Assembly: GCF_900116685.1 (NCBI RefSeq)
Contig: NZ_FPBL01000001.1
Coordinates: forward strand, 470,328-534,327
Source of the DNA: Nitrosomonas eutropha
GTDB taxonomy: Bacteria; Pseudomonadota; Gammaproteobacteria; Burkholderiales; Nitrosomonadaceae
Length of the DNA: 64,000 nucleotides
Direction of reading: 5' to 3'
The notes below the pieces were generated by a model. The model worked only from the letters and a program-made list of their open reading frames with translations. It was not told the origin of the DNA and did no database searches. The translations under genes were made by a program, and so were the position numbers. The first letter of the stretch is position 1, and each line of letters starts with the position of its first letter. Shown in pieces: positions 37,817 through 47,366 of the stretch.

Positions 37817-38251
37817 TTAAGCGTTAATTTCCAGTGACTGCGGTTGCTGAGCCGCATGAGGATGTATATCCCCGGCATAAATTTTCAACTTCTTTATCAT
37901 GGCATACCCAAGCGGACCCTTGGGCAACATACCTTTCACAGCTTTTTCAAGTGGTCTGGCAGGAAAACGCGCATGCATCTTTTTAAAAGTAGTCTCATAG
38001 AGACCCCCGGGATAGCCACTGTGGCGATAATATATTTTATCTTCCGCCTTGTTGCCAGTAACTCTCAATTTATCCACGTTGATAACCACAATATAATCAC
38101 CAGTATCTACGTGCGGTGTATAAATAGGCTTATGCTTGCCACGCAAGCGATGAGCAATAGCTGCCGCCAATCTACCCAGAACTTTATCGGTTGCGTCAAC
38201 CACAAACCACTCGTGCTTTACTTCATATGGCTTGGCAGAAAAGGTTTTCAC
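37817..38251 (-). CDS. rplM: 50S ribosomal protein L13
   Basis: A 144-residue L13 protein, with the typical [19 protein letters not shown] start, [12 protein letters not shown] and the [20 protein letters not shown] block. A GTG start codon at 38251 is proposed. It has AAAGGA seven bases upstream and gives the canonical N terminus, whereas an in-frame TTG nine codons earlier lies upstream of that ribosome-binding site. It forms an operon with rpsI. Confidence 0.95.
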   Translation of the reverse strand: MKTFSAKPYEVKHEWFVVDATDKVLGRLAAAIAHRLRGKHKPIYTPHVDTGDYIVVINVDKLRVTGNKAEDKIYYRHSGYPGGLYETTFKKMHARFPARPLEKAVKGMLPKGPLGYAMIKKLKIYAGDIHPHAAQQPQSLEINA

Positions 38252-38289
38252 TGAATTTCCTTTGTTTTTATAGTACAAGATAACCGCGA

Positions 38290-38318
38290 ATTATGAGTTA
38301 GCGCATTAAGAATGTCAA
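38290..38318 (-). promoter_or_regulatory. Sigma-70 promoter for rplM-rpsI
   Basis: On the minus strand a perfect -35 TTGACA (complement of 38313-38318) is followed after exactly 17 bases by CATAAT (complement of 38290-38295), a near-consensus -10. Transcription would start near 38283, giving a leader of about 30 bases to the GTG of rplM. Confidence 0.7.
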
Positions 38319-38373
38319 ATTTGCATCCAGACAAGCTGGATTCAAGAAATACATACTGCAAAGTCAGAGTATA

Positions 38374-39516
38374 ATGAAGCTTTTGCTGACCCTCATGAAA
38401 CAGTTTATCCTCTTCCTGTTCTTATTAATGCCCGTTTTTCCGGCATGGTCACAACAGCCGGAACTGTCGATTGCTGCCAAATCCTTTACTCTGACCGATT
38501 TTCACAGCGGCCAGACACTCGCCAACTCTAACCAGCATGAGCGACTGGATCCTGCTTCACTCACCAAACTGATGACAGCCTACGTTGTCTTCTCCGCACT
38601 GAAGCAGGAACGTATAAAGCTGGACCAGATCGTGCCCGTATCCAGAAAAGCCTGGCGCATGGCAGGATCACGTATGTTTATCGAGCCAAACAAACCAGTA
38701 ACTGTTGATGAGTTAATTCATGGGGTAATTGTACAGTCAGGGAACGATGCCTGCGTTGCTCTGGCAGAACTGATCGCCGGTTCGGAGGATCTGCTTGTGC
38801 ACATGATGAATGAAGAAGCAAAACGCCTGGGCATGTACAACACGCATTTTACCAACTCAACCGGCTTAACTCATCCTGATCACTACAGCACAGCTAATGA
38901 TCTGGCATTACTGGCAGCAGCAATTATCAAGGATTTTCCAGAATACTATCCACTCTATTCCTTACGCGAATACACCTACAATGGCATTACCCAGCAAAAC
39001 CGTAACCGCCTTCTATGGACGGATCCTAATGTTGACGGCATGAAAACAGGGTGGACAGAAGCTGCCGGATACTGCCTGGTTACCTCAGCAAAGCGTGATC
39101 ACCGGCGCCTTATCTCTGTAGTGATGGGTACCGCTTCACCTAATGCACGCAGTATCGAGAGCCAACGCCTGCTGAATTATGGGTTCCAGTTTTTCGATAC
39201 GGCACACCCTTACAAAAAGAACCAGCCGGTCGCAAATGTTCAAATCTGGAAAGGCACACAAAATAAAATAAAAATCGGCTTTAATCAGGATATCTATTTT
39301 TCACTCCCTAAAGGCAAAGTCGAAGGGGTAAAGGCTCGAATGGAATATCGCCAGCCACTTATTGCACCCGTTGATCAAGGCCAGGAAATAGGAAAGGTAA
39401 AATTCGTCCTGGACGGATTGGAAGTGGCCACTTACCCCCTGGTTGCGCTGGAGGCTGTTGATACAGCCAATTTCTTCGGGCGCGCATGGGATAATCTGAA
39501 AATGCTGTTCAACTAA
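38374..39516 (+). CDS. dacA: D-alanyl-D-alanine carboxypeptidase (class A low-molecular-weight PBP)
   Basis: A 380-residue penicillin-binding protein that trims the terminal D-alanine of peptidoglycan peptides. A signal peptide ends near FPAWS. The catalytic motifs are SLTK (S62, K65), SGN (122-124) and KTG (224-226). A C-terminal beta domain and the amphipathic tail AWDNLKMLFN, a likely membrane anchor, complete the PBP5/6 layout. An in-frame ATG at 38395 also gives a good signal peptide, and neither start has a clear ribosome-binding site. TATAAT overlaps the upstream ATG, which makes the 38395 start a real alternative. It heads the D-amino-acid/lipoate cluster. Confidence 0.94.
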   Translation: MKLLLTLMKQFILFLFLLMPVFPAWSQQPELSIAAKSFTLTDFHSGQTLANSNQHERLDPASLTKLMTAYVVFSALKQERIKLDQIVPVSRKAWRMAGSRMFIEPNKPVTVDELIHGVIVQSGNDACVALAELIAGSEDLLVHMMNEEAKRLGMYNTHFTNSTGLTHPDHYSTANDLALLAAAIIKDFPEYYPLYSLREYTYNGITQQNRNRLLWTDPNVDGMKTGWTEAAGYCLVTSAKRDHRRLISVVMGTASPNARSIESQRLLNYGFQFFDTAHPYKKNQPVANVQIWKGTQNKIKIGFNQDIYFSLPKGKVEGVKARMEYRQPLIAPVDQGQEIGKVKFVLDGLEVATYPLVALEAVDTANFFGRAWDNLKMLFN

Positions 39517-39535
39517 TCTCGCGGACAATAAAAGC

Positions 39536-40396
39536 ATGATTTATCTCAACGGAAAATTTCTACCAATAGAACAAGCTACAGTTCCGATACTGGATAGGGG
39601 CTTCATTTTTGGGGATGGGGTCTATGAGCTTATACCAGTCTATTCGCGCAAGCCGTTCCGGCTGAACGAACATCTTTCCCGCCTGCAGTACAGCCTTGAC
39701 GGGATACGCCTCCAGAATCCACATACTGAAAAACAATGGATTGATCTGGTTACACGCATAATTGAGCTGAATGAATACGATGACCAGTATCTTTACTTGC
39801 ATATTACTCGTGGCGTAGCGAAACGTGATCACGCATTCCCTCACGGAGTAACACCAACCGTCTTTATGATGAGCAGCCCTCTACTGACACCGCCCGAAGG
39901 ATTGCTCGCATCCGGAGCAGCGGCTGTCACCGCACAAGACAATCGCTGGGGTCGCTGCGATATCAAGACTATTTCTCTCTTGCCTAATATATTATTACGT
40001 CAGCTTTCGGTAGATGAACATGCCATAGAAACCATCCTGCTGCGTAATGGATTACTGACCGAGGGAGCAGCCAGCAATATTTTTATTGTGAAAGGTAACC
40101 AGCTGCTGACCCCCCCCAAAGATCATCGTATTTTGCCTGGTACCACCTACGATGTGGTACTCGAGTTGGCTGTAACTCATGACATTCCTCACGCAATAAG
40201 AGATGTTTCAGAGACCGAATTACGTACCGCGCAGGAAGTCATGCTCACCTCTTCCACTAAAGAGATCCTTCCCATTACCCAGCTCGACGGGCAGCCAGTA
40301 GGCAATGGTGTGCCCGGCCCCATATTTCAGCAGCTCAATAGACACTATCAAGCATATAAACAAGCAGTAATGCGCGGACACGCCTTACCCCAGTAA
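39536..40396 (+). CDS. dat: D-amino acid aminotransferase (class IV PLP)
   Basis: A 286-residue fold-type IV aminotransferase. The PLP lysine is K144 in RCDIKTISLLPN, the phosphate-cup region is GAASNIFIV, and the N-terminal ILDRGFIFGDGVYE is typical. The position right after dacA and before ybeD-lipB favours D-alanine aminotransferase (D-Ala/D-Glu interconversion for the cell wall) over branched-chain aminotransferase. Substrate choice is inferred from context and similarity in wording. It begins 20 bases after dacA. Confidence 0.88.
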   Translation: MIYLNGKFLPIEQATVPILDRGFIFGDGVYELIPVYSRKPFRLNEHLSRLQYSLDGIRLQNPHTEKQWIDLVTRIIELNEYDDQYLYLHITRGVAKRDHAFPHGVTPTVFMMSSPLLTPPEGLLASGAAAVTAQDNRWGRCDIKTISLLPNILLRQLSVDEHAIETILLRNGLLTEGAASNIFIVKGNQLLTPPKDHRILPGTTYDVVLELAVTHDIPHAIRDVSETELRTAQEVMLTSSTKEILPITQLDGQPVGNGVPGPIFQQLNRHYQAYKQAVMRGHALPQ

Positions 40397-40405
40397 TACA
40401 ATCTC

Positions 40406-40669
40406 ATGACAGAAGAATCACTTATTGAATATCCTTGTGATTTCCCGATAAAAATTATGGGGAAGGCACAGCAGGGATTCACTCAATCCATGCTGACCAT
40501 TGTCAAAACACATGCTCCTGACTTTGACGATACAACTCTCGAAGTTCGCACTAGTAAAAGTGGAACTTACCTGAGCCTCACCTGCACAATCCGCGCAACT
40601 TCGCGCACACAGCTGGATTCTCTCTATCAGACACTGTATAACCACCCAATGGTAACGATGCTTCTGTAG
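40406..40669 (+). CDS. ybeD: DUF493 family protein YbeD
   Basis: An 87-residue small protein of the YbeD/DUF493 family, which has an ACT-like fold resembling regulatory domains. The family block LIEYPCDFPIKIMGKAQ and the C-terminal LDSLYQTLYNHPMVTMLL are clear. It lies between the D-amino acid aminotransferase and lipB, as in many Proteobacteria, and may regulate lipoate or D-amino-acid metabolism, though its role is unproven. Confidence 0.93.
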   Translation: MTEESLIEYPCDFPIKIMGKAQQGFTQSMLTIVKTHAPDFDDTTLEVRTSKSGTYLSLTCTIRATSRTQLDSLYQTLYNHPMVTMLL

Positions 40670-40791
40670 GCTGATCAGTGTTCGATATCATCATACTCAC
40701 CACGAGTAATAAGCCCATTCTATAGAAAAACACATGCCTTCACCCTGAACAACGGGCACACAAACCGAATCATGTTCCGAAAACAAGCTAT

Positions 40792-41406
40792 ATGTTTACT
40801 GTTACAGTAAAAAACATGGGGATTACGGAATACCTCACAGCCTGGCAGGCCATGAAAGATTTTACGCAGCAGCGTACTCGTGAAACCCCTGATGAGATTT
40901 GGCTATTGGAACACCCTCCAGTTTACACTCAGGGAATTGCCGGGAAACCTGAGCACCTGCTTTTTCCTAACAACATCCCCGTCATCAAAACCGACCGGGG
41001 AGGACAAATAACCTATCACGGCCCCGGGCAGGTAATCATGTATCTATTGCTGGACTTACATCGCTGGCAGCTTGGTATCAGACAACTAGTCAGAAAAATG
41101 GAAGGGGCCGTGATAAACTTAATGGATGAATACGATATCGTTGCAAACGGCAGCCAAGATGCGCCCGGAGTGTACGTCAACGGCGCCAAAATTGCCTCGT
41201 TGGGACTGAAAATAAGACGCGGCGCATGCTATCACGGTATCGCCTTTAATGCTGACATGGATCTTACTCCCTTTGTTGCAATCAATCCTTGTGGTTATCC
41301 CGGCTTGCGTGTCACACAGGCAATAGATCTCGGCATATCGGACAACAAAGAAGTACTTGCCACCAAACTGGTGCACAATTTTATTGCTCAATTAACCAAT
41401 GCTTAA
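40792..41406 (+). CDS. lipB: Octanoyl-[acyl-carrier protein] transferase LipB
   Basis: A 204-residue LipB that moves octanoate from ACP to the lipoyl domains of target proteins. The conserved EIWLLEHPPVYTQG, the DRGGQITYHGPGQ block and the catalytic region with Lys (GAKIASLGLKIRRG) and Cys (NPCGYPG) are present. A gap of 122 bases separates it from ybeD. lipA follows after 19 bases, giving the classic lipBA pair. Confidence 0.96.
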   Translation: MFTVTVKNMGITEYLTAWQAMKDFTQQRTRETPDEIWLLEHPPVYTQGIAGKPEHLLFPNNIPVIKTDRGGQITYHGPGQVIMYLLLDLHRWQLGIRQLVRKMEGAVINLMDEYDIVANGSQDAPGVYVNGAKIASLGLKIRRGACYHGIAFNADMDLTPFVAINPCGYPGLRVTQAIDLGISDNKEVLATKLVHNFIAQLTNA

Positions 41407-41425
41407 CATAGGATAATCACCACTC

Positions 41426-42370
41426 ATGGTCGCTGATACCCACCAAAGAGGTACCGCCAAAACGGCACGCAACCCAATCAAGATAGATCTGGAAAAATCT
41501 GGCCAACTATTGCGCAAGCCTTCCTGGATTCGCGTGCGCTCACCTAACAGCCAGAGATACCAAGAAGTAAAACGCCTGCTGCGTGAAAATAAATTGCATA
41601 CCGTCTGCGAGGAAGCCTCCTGTCCGAATATTGGGGAATGTTTCGGGCGTGGTACAGCAACCTTCATGATACTCGGTGACTTATGCACCAGGCGTTGCCC
41701 GTTCTGTGATGTAGCGCATGGCCGGCCTCATGCCCCCGATCCGGATGAACCTATGCATCTGGCCAAATCTATTGCAGTGCTAAAACTCAATTATGTTGTC
41801 ATCACAAGCGTAGATCGCGATGATCTTAGAGACGGTGGCGCACAACACTTTGCAGATTGCATCCGCGCAATTCGTGCTCAATCTCCACAAACACGGATTG
41901 AAATCCTTGTCCCGGATTTTCGTGGTCGGCTGGAAATCGCACTGGAGAAACTATCCGCCTGTCCCCCTGATGTGATGAACCATAATCTCGAAACTGTGCC
42001 GCGCTTATATAAGCAGTGTCGGCCGGGCGCAGACTACGCACATTCATTGCAACTGCTCAAGGATTTCAAGGTAGCTTTCCCTCATATTCCGACCAAGTCC
42101 GGTCTGATGCTGGGGCTGGGGGAAACCGATGAAGAAATTATTGAAGTTATGCAGGATTTACGCGTACATCAGGTCAATATGCTGACCATTGGCCAATATT
42201 TGCAACCCAGTATTGGTCACCACCCGGTCATGCGCTATGTTTCACCCGAAGATTTTAAAACCTTCGAGCGCATTGCCACCAATCTTGGATTCAGCCACGC
42301 TGCTTGTGGTCCAATGGTGCGCTCCAGCTATCATGCTGATCAACAAGCGCACGAAGCCGGGATTGAGTAA
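41426..42370 (+). CDS. lipA: Lipoyl synthase
   Basis: A 314-residue radical-SAM enzyme that inserts two sulfurs into the octanoyl chain. The auxiliary cluster motif has C61, C66 and C72 in [12 protein letters not shown], and the radical-SAM cluster has C87, C91 and C94 in CTRRCPFCD. The C-terminal [11 protein letters not shown] supplies the conserved RSSYH serine ligand. The enzyme is complete. It ends 26 bases before the convergent ttcA. Confidence 0.97.
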   Translation: MVADTHQRGTAKTARNPIKIDLEKSGQLLRKPSWIRVRSPNSQRYQEVKRLLRENKLHTVCEEASCPNIGECFGRGTATFMILGDLCTRRCPFCDVAHGRPHAPDPDEPMHLAKSIAVLKLNYVVITSVDRDDLRDGGAQHFADCIRAIRAQSPQTRIEILVPDFRGRLEIALEKLSACPPDVMNHNLETVPRLYKQCRPGADYAHSLQLLKDFKVAFPHIPTKSGLMLGLGETDEEIIEVMQDLRVHQVNMLTIGQYLQPSIGHHPVMRYVSPEDFKTFERIATNLGFSHAACGPMVRSSYHADQQAHEAGIE

Positions 42371-42396
42371 AGCAGAGATATACTGAAGAAGACATG

Positions 42397-43338
42397 CTAT
42401 ATAGTGCCACCCTGGACAGCCCCGGTATTGCATGCTTCATCCAGCTCGGATGCGTCATCATCATGATTCATACCAACCGGGCTGGCAGGAAGTGACTCCT
42501 CATCAAATGCCTTATCTCCTTCTTCCGTCGCAATACCATGCGGCTTGATTCCAACAAAATCATAGCGGCTGGTATCCACCAGGTGTGAAAGCTGAATATT
42601 TTGTAAAGCTGTAAACATCGTTTCAAGCCGGCCGGGGTATTTCTTATTCCATTGCTGCATCATTTCCTTGATTACCTGCCGTTGCAGGTTCGTCTGTGAA
42701 CCACATAAATTGCAAGGAATAATAGGAAACTGGACAAGCTGAGCATAAGCAGCCAGATCCTTTTCCTTGCAATATGCCAGCGGTCGGATTACCACATGAC
42801 ACCCGTCATCACTTACCAGTTTGGGAGGCATTGCTTTCAGTTTGCCCCCATAAAACATATTCAGGAAAAAAGTCTCCAAAATATCGTCGCGATGATGTCC
42901 CAGAGCAATCTTGGTTGCCCCCAGCTCGGTTGCCACCCGGTAAAGCACCCCTCTGCGCAGACGGGAACACAGGCTACAGGTCGTTTTCCCCTCAGCAATC
43001 ACTCGTTTTACAACACTATAGGTATCCTGTTCAACAATGCGAAAGGGCATATTTATTTCTGACAAATAACCAGGCAATACATGCTCAGGAAAACCCGGCT
43101 GCTTCTGGTCCAGATTAACTGCAATCAGCTCGAAATCCAGCGGCGCATGTGCTTGCAAATTGCGTAAAATATCCAGCAGCGCATAGCTATCCTTTCCACC
43201 GGACAAACACACCATAATCCGGTCACCGCTCTCAATCATATTAAAATCGGCAATGGCCGTGCCAACAAGCCGCCTCAGTCTTTTACGCAACTTATTAGTG
43301 CTGTATTCGAATTTTCTGGAAAATGTATCCGTAATCAT
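42397..43338 (-). CDS. ttcA: tRNA 2-thiocytidine(32) biosynthesis protein TtcA
   Basis: A 313-residue TtcA that thiolates C32 of certain tRNAs with an iron-sulfur cluster. The PP-loop is [12 protein letters not shown] near residues 44-55. The cluster cysteines include C121 and C124 ([10 protein letters not shown]) and the conserved C209 and C212 (CNLCG). A polar acidic C-terminal tail of about 45 residues follows the catalytic domain, longer than in E. coli. The gene is convergent with lipA. Confidence 0.95.
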   Translation of the reverse strand: MITDTFSRKFEYSTNKLRKRLRRLVGTAIADFNMIESGDRIMVCLSGGKDSYALLDILRNLQAHAPLDFELIAVNLDQKQPGFPEHVLPGYLSEINMPFRIVEQDTYSVVKRVIAEGKTTCSLCSRLRRGVLYRVATELGATKIALGHHRDDILETFFLNMFYGGKLKAMPPKLVSDDGCHVVIRPLAYCKEKDLAAYAQLVQFPIIPCNLCGSQTNLQRQVIKEMMQQWNKKYPGRLETMFTALQNIQLSHLVDTSRYDFVGIKPHGIATEEGDKAFDEESLPASPVGMNHDDDASELDEACNTGAVQGGTI

Positions 43339-43731
43339 ATGAATTTATAGAAAAATAAAGTAAGAAAGCTATCAAAAAAATCAGCCGGGTAACTATTCCA
43401 CAAAAAGTTAAAGAAAGAACATTTGTATAAATTCACACTTGAACAACACAATAATTAGTTGTTTCTGCTGTCTATCACGGATATATGAGAAAGTCAGTTA
43501 TAGTTATATCTTCAAGGCTTCATATTTAAATAACAACACCACTCAAGCAAAAAATTATAACAATGTAACGATTAGCCAGCCAGAAATCGGGGAGAACGTT
43601 ATACATGTTATCAATGTCTAACCGCGCAAGAAACAGTTCCATTTTTCTAAATGCTCAGGACGCATTTATCATTAATTACCCCTTTCTAGCCAATTCAAGT
43701 GAATACAAGGCAAAACCATATCGGAGAGCAC
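43339..43731. other. AT-rich intergenic region
   Basis: About 390 bases between ttcA and the DUF411 gene. The sequence is AT-rich. One frame of 60 codons is open from a TTG at 43439 to 43621, but it has no ribosome-binding site and resembles nothing I know. A GGAGAG ribosome-binding site for the downstream gene is at its right edge. Otherwise I see no structured element. Confidence 0.4.
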
Positions 43732-44259
43732 ATGAAAAGACAATTCAATAAATTCTTTACCCGTTCCCTGCTAACTATCGCACTAACAGGCGCCGCCAGC
43801 ATGGCAGTGGCTGCAACCATGGAAGTGTATAAAAGTCCAACTTGCGGCTGTTGTGCTAAATGGGTGGATATCATGCGTGACAACGGATTCACCGTTAACA
43901 TCCATGACGTAGGCAACGATGATGCCAGAGCAGAAGCTGGCATCTCCACCGAACTGGGGTCGTGTCATACCGCCCTGGTTAATGGCTATGCCATAGAAGG
44001 GCATGTTCCGGTTGATGATATCAAACAATTGCTGAAAGAACGCCCGAGAGCAGTCGGCTTGTCAGCTCCTGGAATGCCACATGGTTCCCCGGGCATGGAA
44101 ACCGGACGTGTTGATGCCTATAACGTGCTGCTGATCAGAAAACCTGGAGACAAACGGGGCTCAGCAGAAATCTACAATCGATATGGCCCGGGAAAATTAC
44201 AACAGGCAGATAAAATACCTGAAAATAGTACAACCGAATCAATTCTAAGACTTAAATAA
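43732..44259 (+). CDS. DUF411 domain periplasmic protein (metal-binding type)
   Basis: A 175-residue exported protein. A signal peptide ends near ASMAVAA. The DUF411 domain starts MEVYKSPTCGCCAKW, with cysteines C38, C40 and C41, and includes ELGSCHTALVNGYAIEGHVP with a further Cys-His pair. DUF411 proteins are often encoded near copper genes and are thought to bind metal. An extra C-terminal tail of about 40 residues carries RYGPGKLQQADK and no known domain. The ATG at 43732 has GGAGAG upstream. The next gene, a cytochrome c, begins two bases after its stop codon. Confidence 0.88.
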   Translation: MKRQFNKFFTRSLLTIALTGAASMAVAATMEVYKSPTCGCCAKWVDIMRDNGFTVNIHDVGNDDARAEAGISTELGSCHTALVNGYAIEGHVPVDDIKQLLKERPRAVGLSAPGMPHGSPGMETGRVDAYNVLLIRKPGDKRGSAEIYNRYGPGKLQQADKIPENSTTESILRLK

Positions 44260-44260
44260 C

Positions 44261-44746
44261 GTGATATCTGCAAGAGCCGTAGCGCTTATGTCATTGTTAC
44301 TTATTGCTGCCTGCTCAGAGCAAACTGATACTCGCTCGGCAGGCAGTGCCTTAGATCGCATTCTGGGCAGGGATATATCTCCGGAACAAATCACACGCAA
44401 TTTTAACCCCGATCAAGTTGCGCATGGCCAAACACTTTTCCAGAAAAACTGTGCGGTATGTCACGGCCAGAACGCGGAGGGCACTTCGGATTGGCGCAAA
44501 CCACTAGAAAACGGCAGGTACCCGCCGCCACCACTGAATGGCACTGCGCACGCCTGGCACCATTCCACTGAAGAACTAAAACGCTTTATACTGAATGGTG
44601 GTCCTCCGGGTGAAGGCCGCATGCCTGGTTGGGAAGGGATCCTCAAAGATCAAGAAATTGATGACATCCTGATCTGGATAAAATCCCTGTGGCCGGATGA
44701 AGTCTATCAGGGCTGGTACACCAGAATCGAGAACAGGCCAAAATAG
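44261..44746 (+). CDS. Lipoprotein c-type cytochrome (class I)
   Basis: A 161-residue cytochrome c, with a lipobox (LLIAAC, Cys18) from a GTG start and one haem site CAVCH (C64, C67, H68). A likely axial methionine is in GRMPGWEG near residue 124. It would be a membrane-attached periplasmic electron carrier. The GTG start is two bases after the DUF411 stop. A later ATG at 44288 would leave too short a signal sequence. The close spacing with the DUF411 gene suggests one transcript and a joint role, perhaps with copper proteins, but no partner redox enzyme is adjacent. Confidence 0.85.
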   Translation: MISARAVALMSLLLIAACSEQTDTRSAGSALDRILGRDISPEQITRNFNPDQVAHGQTLFQKNCAVCHGQNAEGTSDWRKPLENGRYPPPPLNGTAHAWHHSTEELKRFILNGGPPGEGRMPGWEGILKDQEIDDILIWIKSLWPDEVYQGWYTRIENRPK

Positions 44747-44951
44747 TAGACGTAATGCTGTTCAGCTATTTCACCACACCAGCCTTGGGACGGAGAGAAC
44801 CCTACTATCAGCGGCCCGGTTACCGGCAACGCTAACAAAAACTTCTCCGATCTTTCGATTGGGTTAGTTCTGGTAATCACCAAATTAATACAGAAGGCTG
44901 AGAAGGATCATTCGTGCTAGATGCCCCTTGATCAGATTTACTATTGAAAGA

Positions 44952-45027
44952 TGGCGCGCCCAGCACGATTCGAACGTGCGACCCCCGCCTTCGGAGGGCG
45001 GTACTCTATCCACTGAGCTATGGGCGC
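44952..45027 (-). tRNA. tRNA-Arg (anticodon CCG)
   Basis: A 76-base cloverleaf on the minus strand. Acceptor arms GCGCCCA and TGGGCGC pair fully. The anticodon stem CCGCC/GGCGG encloses the loop CTCCGAA with anticodon CCG, and the T arm GCACG-TTCGAAT-CGTGC is perfect. The discriminator is G and CCA is encoded. It reads CGG arginine codons. It is a single tRNA without neighbours of its kind and has no sign of an integrated element at its 3' end. Confidence 0.96.
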
Positions 45028-45187
45028 GTGAGAAAAAACGATCTGCTGATGTACTGTTGTATGCTCCACCCAAGGAGTTTGAAAAACGGCAAGCAGCGTT
45101 GGACTGAGGGTTATATATGCGGGTATTATACTATTACCTTCTAATTACCGCTTGAACACATCAGGAACGAAGGTGCCGTAAATAGAA

Positions 45188-45415
45188 TTATTCCTCTGTT
45201 TTTTGCTCCTGCTCCCTGGCTGGTTCCGGCCATGAAAAATAGACATAGCTCTTTTGTGGTGTTCTGGCTTCCTTGAAACGTTTTAATGCGTCTCGGTCAA
45301 CTTCTTTGTCCCACCAGATCGCACGAGCCTCCTTCTGCTTCTCGATAAGATCAGGCCGCTTGGCAAGCAACTCCCGCATGAATTTCGTATATTCCGACTC
45401 GTAGGAATAATCCAT
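45188..45415 (-). CDS. DUF3460 family protein
   Basis: A 75-residue soluble, highly charged protein of the DUF3460 family, which is limited mainly to Betaproteobacteria. The family wording YESEYTKFMRELLAKRPDL and ARAIWWDKEVD is clear. It has no signal peptide or membrane helix. The function is unknown. It lies alone between tRNA-Arg and a SirB2-like gene on the same strand. Confidence 0.88.
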   Translation of the reverse strand: MDYSYESEYTKFMRELLAKRPDLIEKQKEARAIWWDKEVDRDALKRFKEARTPQKSYVYFSWPEPAREQEQKTEE

Positions 45416-45591
45416 ATTATTTACCCGTAAAATTATTAACTTATGAAACCCGTTCTTTCAATCTCCGGGTTACAGAATGTTTTATTCATTATATCTGATT
45501 GTTGTACCGCATCTGCCTTGAGACAAATTCATTCATGATAATCTTTCAACAAAATTCCGCAAAGATTCACGACAGGATTATCAACCTGGTA

Positions 45592-45978
45592 TTAAAACAG
45601 CAGGAGAGGGTTTTTTGTCAGAGCAACTAACACAATATAGATAAACACAATTTGTGCCAGGAGCCAGGCAGTTACCTTTGCTTGACGTGTCTTAGCTAGT
45701 CTGAAAGCTGTGTAACCCAACACGATATAGACAAGCAAACCAATAATCTTAGCCGCCAACCAATATTCAGCAAGTGGATTCCTGTGCGCAATCACTGCCA
45801 TCGTTACAGCACTCAGCAATAAGATCGTGTCATTAACATGTGGTGTAATTTTCACCCAACGTTGCTGCAACAGTGGTGAAATACGCAACATCCATATCCC
45901 GCGCAGCAGAAATAATGTGTAACTGACTACAACGCTCATCACATGCACATATTTCAGCACCAGATAATCAATCATCAT
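45592..45978 (-). CDS. SirB2 family inner-membrane protein
   Basis: A 128-residue membrane protein with four hydrophobic helices covering most of its length. The start DYLVLKYVHVMSVVVSYTLFLLRG, split by the conserved histidine, and ITPHVNDTILLLSAVTM are typical of SirB2. The family is widespread in Proteobacteria and its function is not established; invasion-regulator names are historical. It ends about 175 bases before the DUF3460 gene and shows no operon partner of known role. Confidence 0.87.
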   Translation of the reverse strand: MMIDYLVLKYVHVMSVVVSYTLFLLRGIWMLRISPLLQQRWVKITPHVNDTILLLSAVTMAVIAHRNPLAEYWLAAKIIGLLVYIVLGYTAFRLAKTRQAKVTAWLLAQIVFIYIVLVALTKNPLLLF

Positions 45979-46038
45979 ACCTGCACCAAGTCAGCCATAT
46001 CATCACCATCCGATTTTGAATGTGACACCCGCATTCGA

Positions 46039-46383
46039 TCAGACCTTGGCCCAGGCATACGCCTCATCGTAATCAGAAAAAACGACCACATCCGCATCAG
46101 TGAACAAATTAGAAACCCACGCACTCCATACTTGCCACTGACTATCTGTCACTACTGCCACACGACTAATTTTGTTGCCGTGTTCGCGCATAAACCTGAC
46201 CTCCTCCCAGGCAACACCTACTGTATAAGACACCATATCTCGCCAATCCAGCAGCAAATTGGCTTCCCCATTGAAATGAAATTTGTAGAGTACCTGTTCT
46301 TCAAATTGTTTGAAGTCATCCAGAGTAAACTCCCCGATAATTGCAACAACGATAAGATTGCCGGTCTCTTCAATATTGATCAT
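46039..46383 (-). CDS. SpoIIAA-like STAS domain protein
   Basis: A 114-residue single-domain protein of the SpoIIAA-like/STAS (DUF3478) family. It has alternating beta strands and helices, with the family wording LLLDWRDMVSYTVGVAWEE and VVVFSDYDEAYAWAKV at the C terminus. Members have been shown structurally to resemble anti-sigma factor antagonists but lack the phosphorylated serine of SpoIIAA. A stand-alone soluble cytoplasmic protein of unknown role. Confidence 0.85.
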   Translation of the reverse strand: MINIEETGNLIVVAIIGEFTLDDFKQFEEQVLYKFHFNGEANLLLDWRDMVSYTVGVAWEEVRFMREHGNKISRVAVVTDSQWQVWSAWVSNLFTDADVVVFSDYDEAYAWAKV

Positions 46384-46479
46384 TGGTCATCAGCTCCGAG
46401 TAATGAATGTTAAATCATAGATAAATGGTAGTTCTGACGCAATCAGGCCTTTCAACCAGGCTGGCAGCGCTATGGAATA

Positions 46480-47346
46480 TCAGTCATCAAGAGTAACGAT
46501 ATTTGTCCGTCGCACCGATATTCCCCGAATACTCAACAATCCTCCTATAATAATCAGCCCCATTCCTATCCAGGCCGAAACAGGCAGTCGGTCATCCCAC
46601 AAGAACAGATCCATCAGCCCTGCAAACAATACCGTGCTATAGGAAAGTGCTCCGACAATAATGATATTGCTCCCTCGGTGTGCACGAGAAATTGCCAATT
46701 GTGCCAGCGTTGCCGTTACACCAATACCCAATGCCAATGTCAGGCTCTGCAGATTCACCGGGCTGAAGGCAGTAAATATCAGCCATATACCGGTAGCAAC
46801 CGTACACACCAGCGTAAAATAAAACACGATACGCCAGTCTGATTCACCCTGTTCACTTAGCTGTTTGATATGTAAATGTGCGATACCGCCAAACAGCCCC
46901 GAACCGGCGCCAATCCATGCCATATACCATTGATCTTCAGCCAGGGTAGGACGAAGCAGCATGACCACGCCAATAAAACCCACCGCTACTGCCACAACCA
47001 GTAGCCAGTTAAACTCCTCTTTCAGGAATATCACCGCCAGAAAAGCAAGAAACAAAGGCCAGGTATTATTCAGAGAAATGGCTGTTGCCAGCGGTAACTT
47101 CAAAATACAATAAAAAAATAGCAGCACCCCGCTCAACCCGGCCAATCCTCGCCAACAATGAGCTTTCCAGTGTTTTGTTGCAATGGGTTTTCCATAAAAA
47201 CGCATAACAGCAAATGTTGAAATTACCCCCACCAGTGAACGGTAAAATACTAGTTCGGTATTGGAAAAGAACACTGCGGCAAGCTTTACCAGCTCCCCCA
47301 TGCAGGCGAACATGAATCCCGCCACCAGCATCCATAATGAAGACAT
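46480..47346 (-). CDS. DMT superfamily transporter (EamA domains)
   Basis: A 288-residue membrane protein with ten hydrophobic helices, arranged as two EamA repeats (about residues 1-132 and 145-280). Wording such as ELVFYRSLVGVIS and SLNNTWPLFLAFLAVIFLKEEF is typical of the RhaT/EamA drug/metabolite transporters. The substrate cannot be told. It lies 20 bases downstream of the Rieske oxygenase gene on the same strand and is probably co-transcribed with it, so its cargo may be the substrate or product of that oxygenase. Confidence 0.9.
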   Translation of the reverse strand: MSSLWMLVAGFMFACMGELVKLAAVFFSNTELVFYRSLVGVISTFAVMRFYGKPIATKHWKAHCWRGLAGLSGVLLFFYCILKLPLATAISLNNTWPLFLAFLAVIFLKEEFNWLLVVAVAVGFIGVVMLLRPTLAEDQWYMAWIGAGSGLFGGIAHLHIKQLSEQGESDWRIVFYFTLVCTVATGIWLIFTAFSPVNLQSLTLALGIGVTATLAQLAISRAHRGSNIIIVGALSYSTVLFAGLMDLFLWDDRLPVSAWIGMGLIIIGGLLSIRGISVRRTNIVTLDD

Positions 47347-47366
47347 TCTGGCTGTAAGATCCCGAT

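Noticed and set aside
43439..43621. 60-codon frame in the AT-rich gap
   Set aside because: It starts with TTG, has no ribosome-binding site, and the sequence is typical of AT-rich non-coding DNA.
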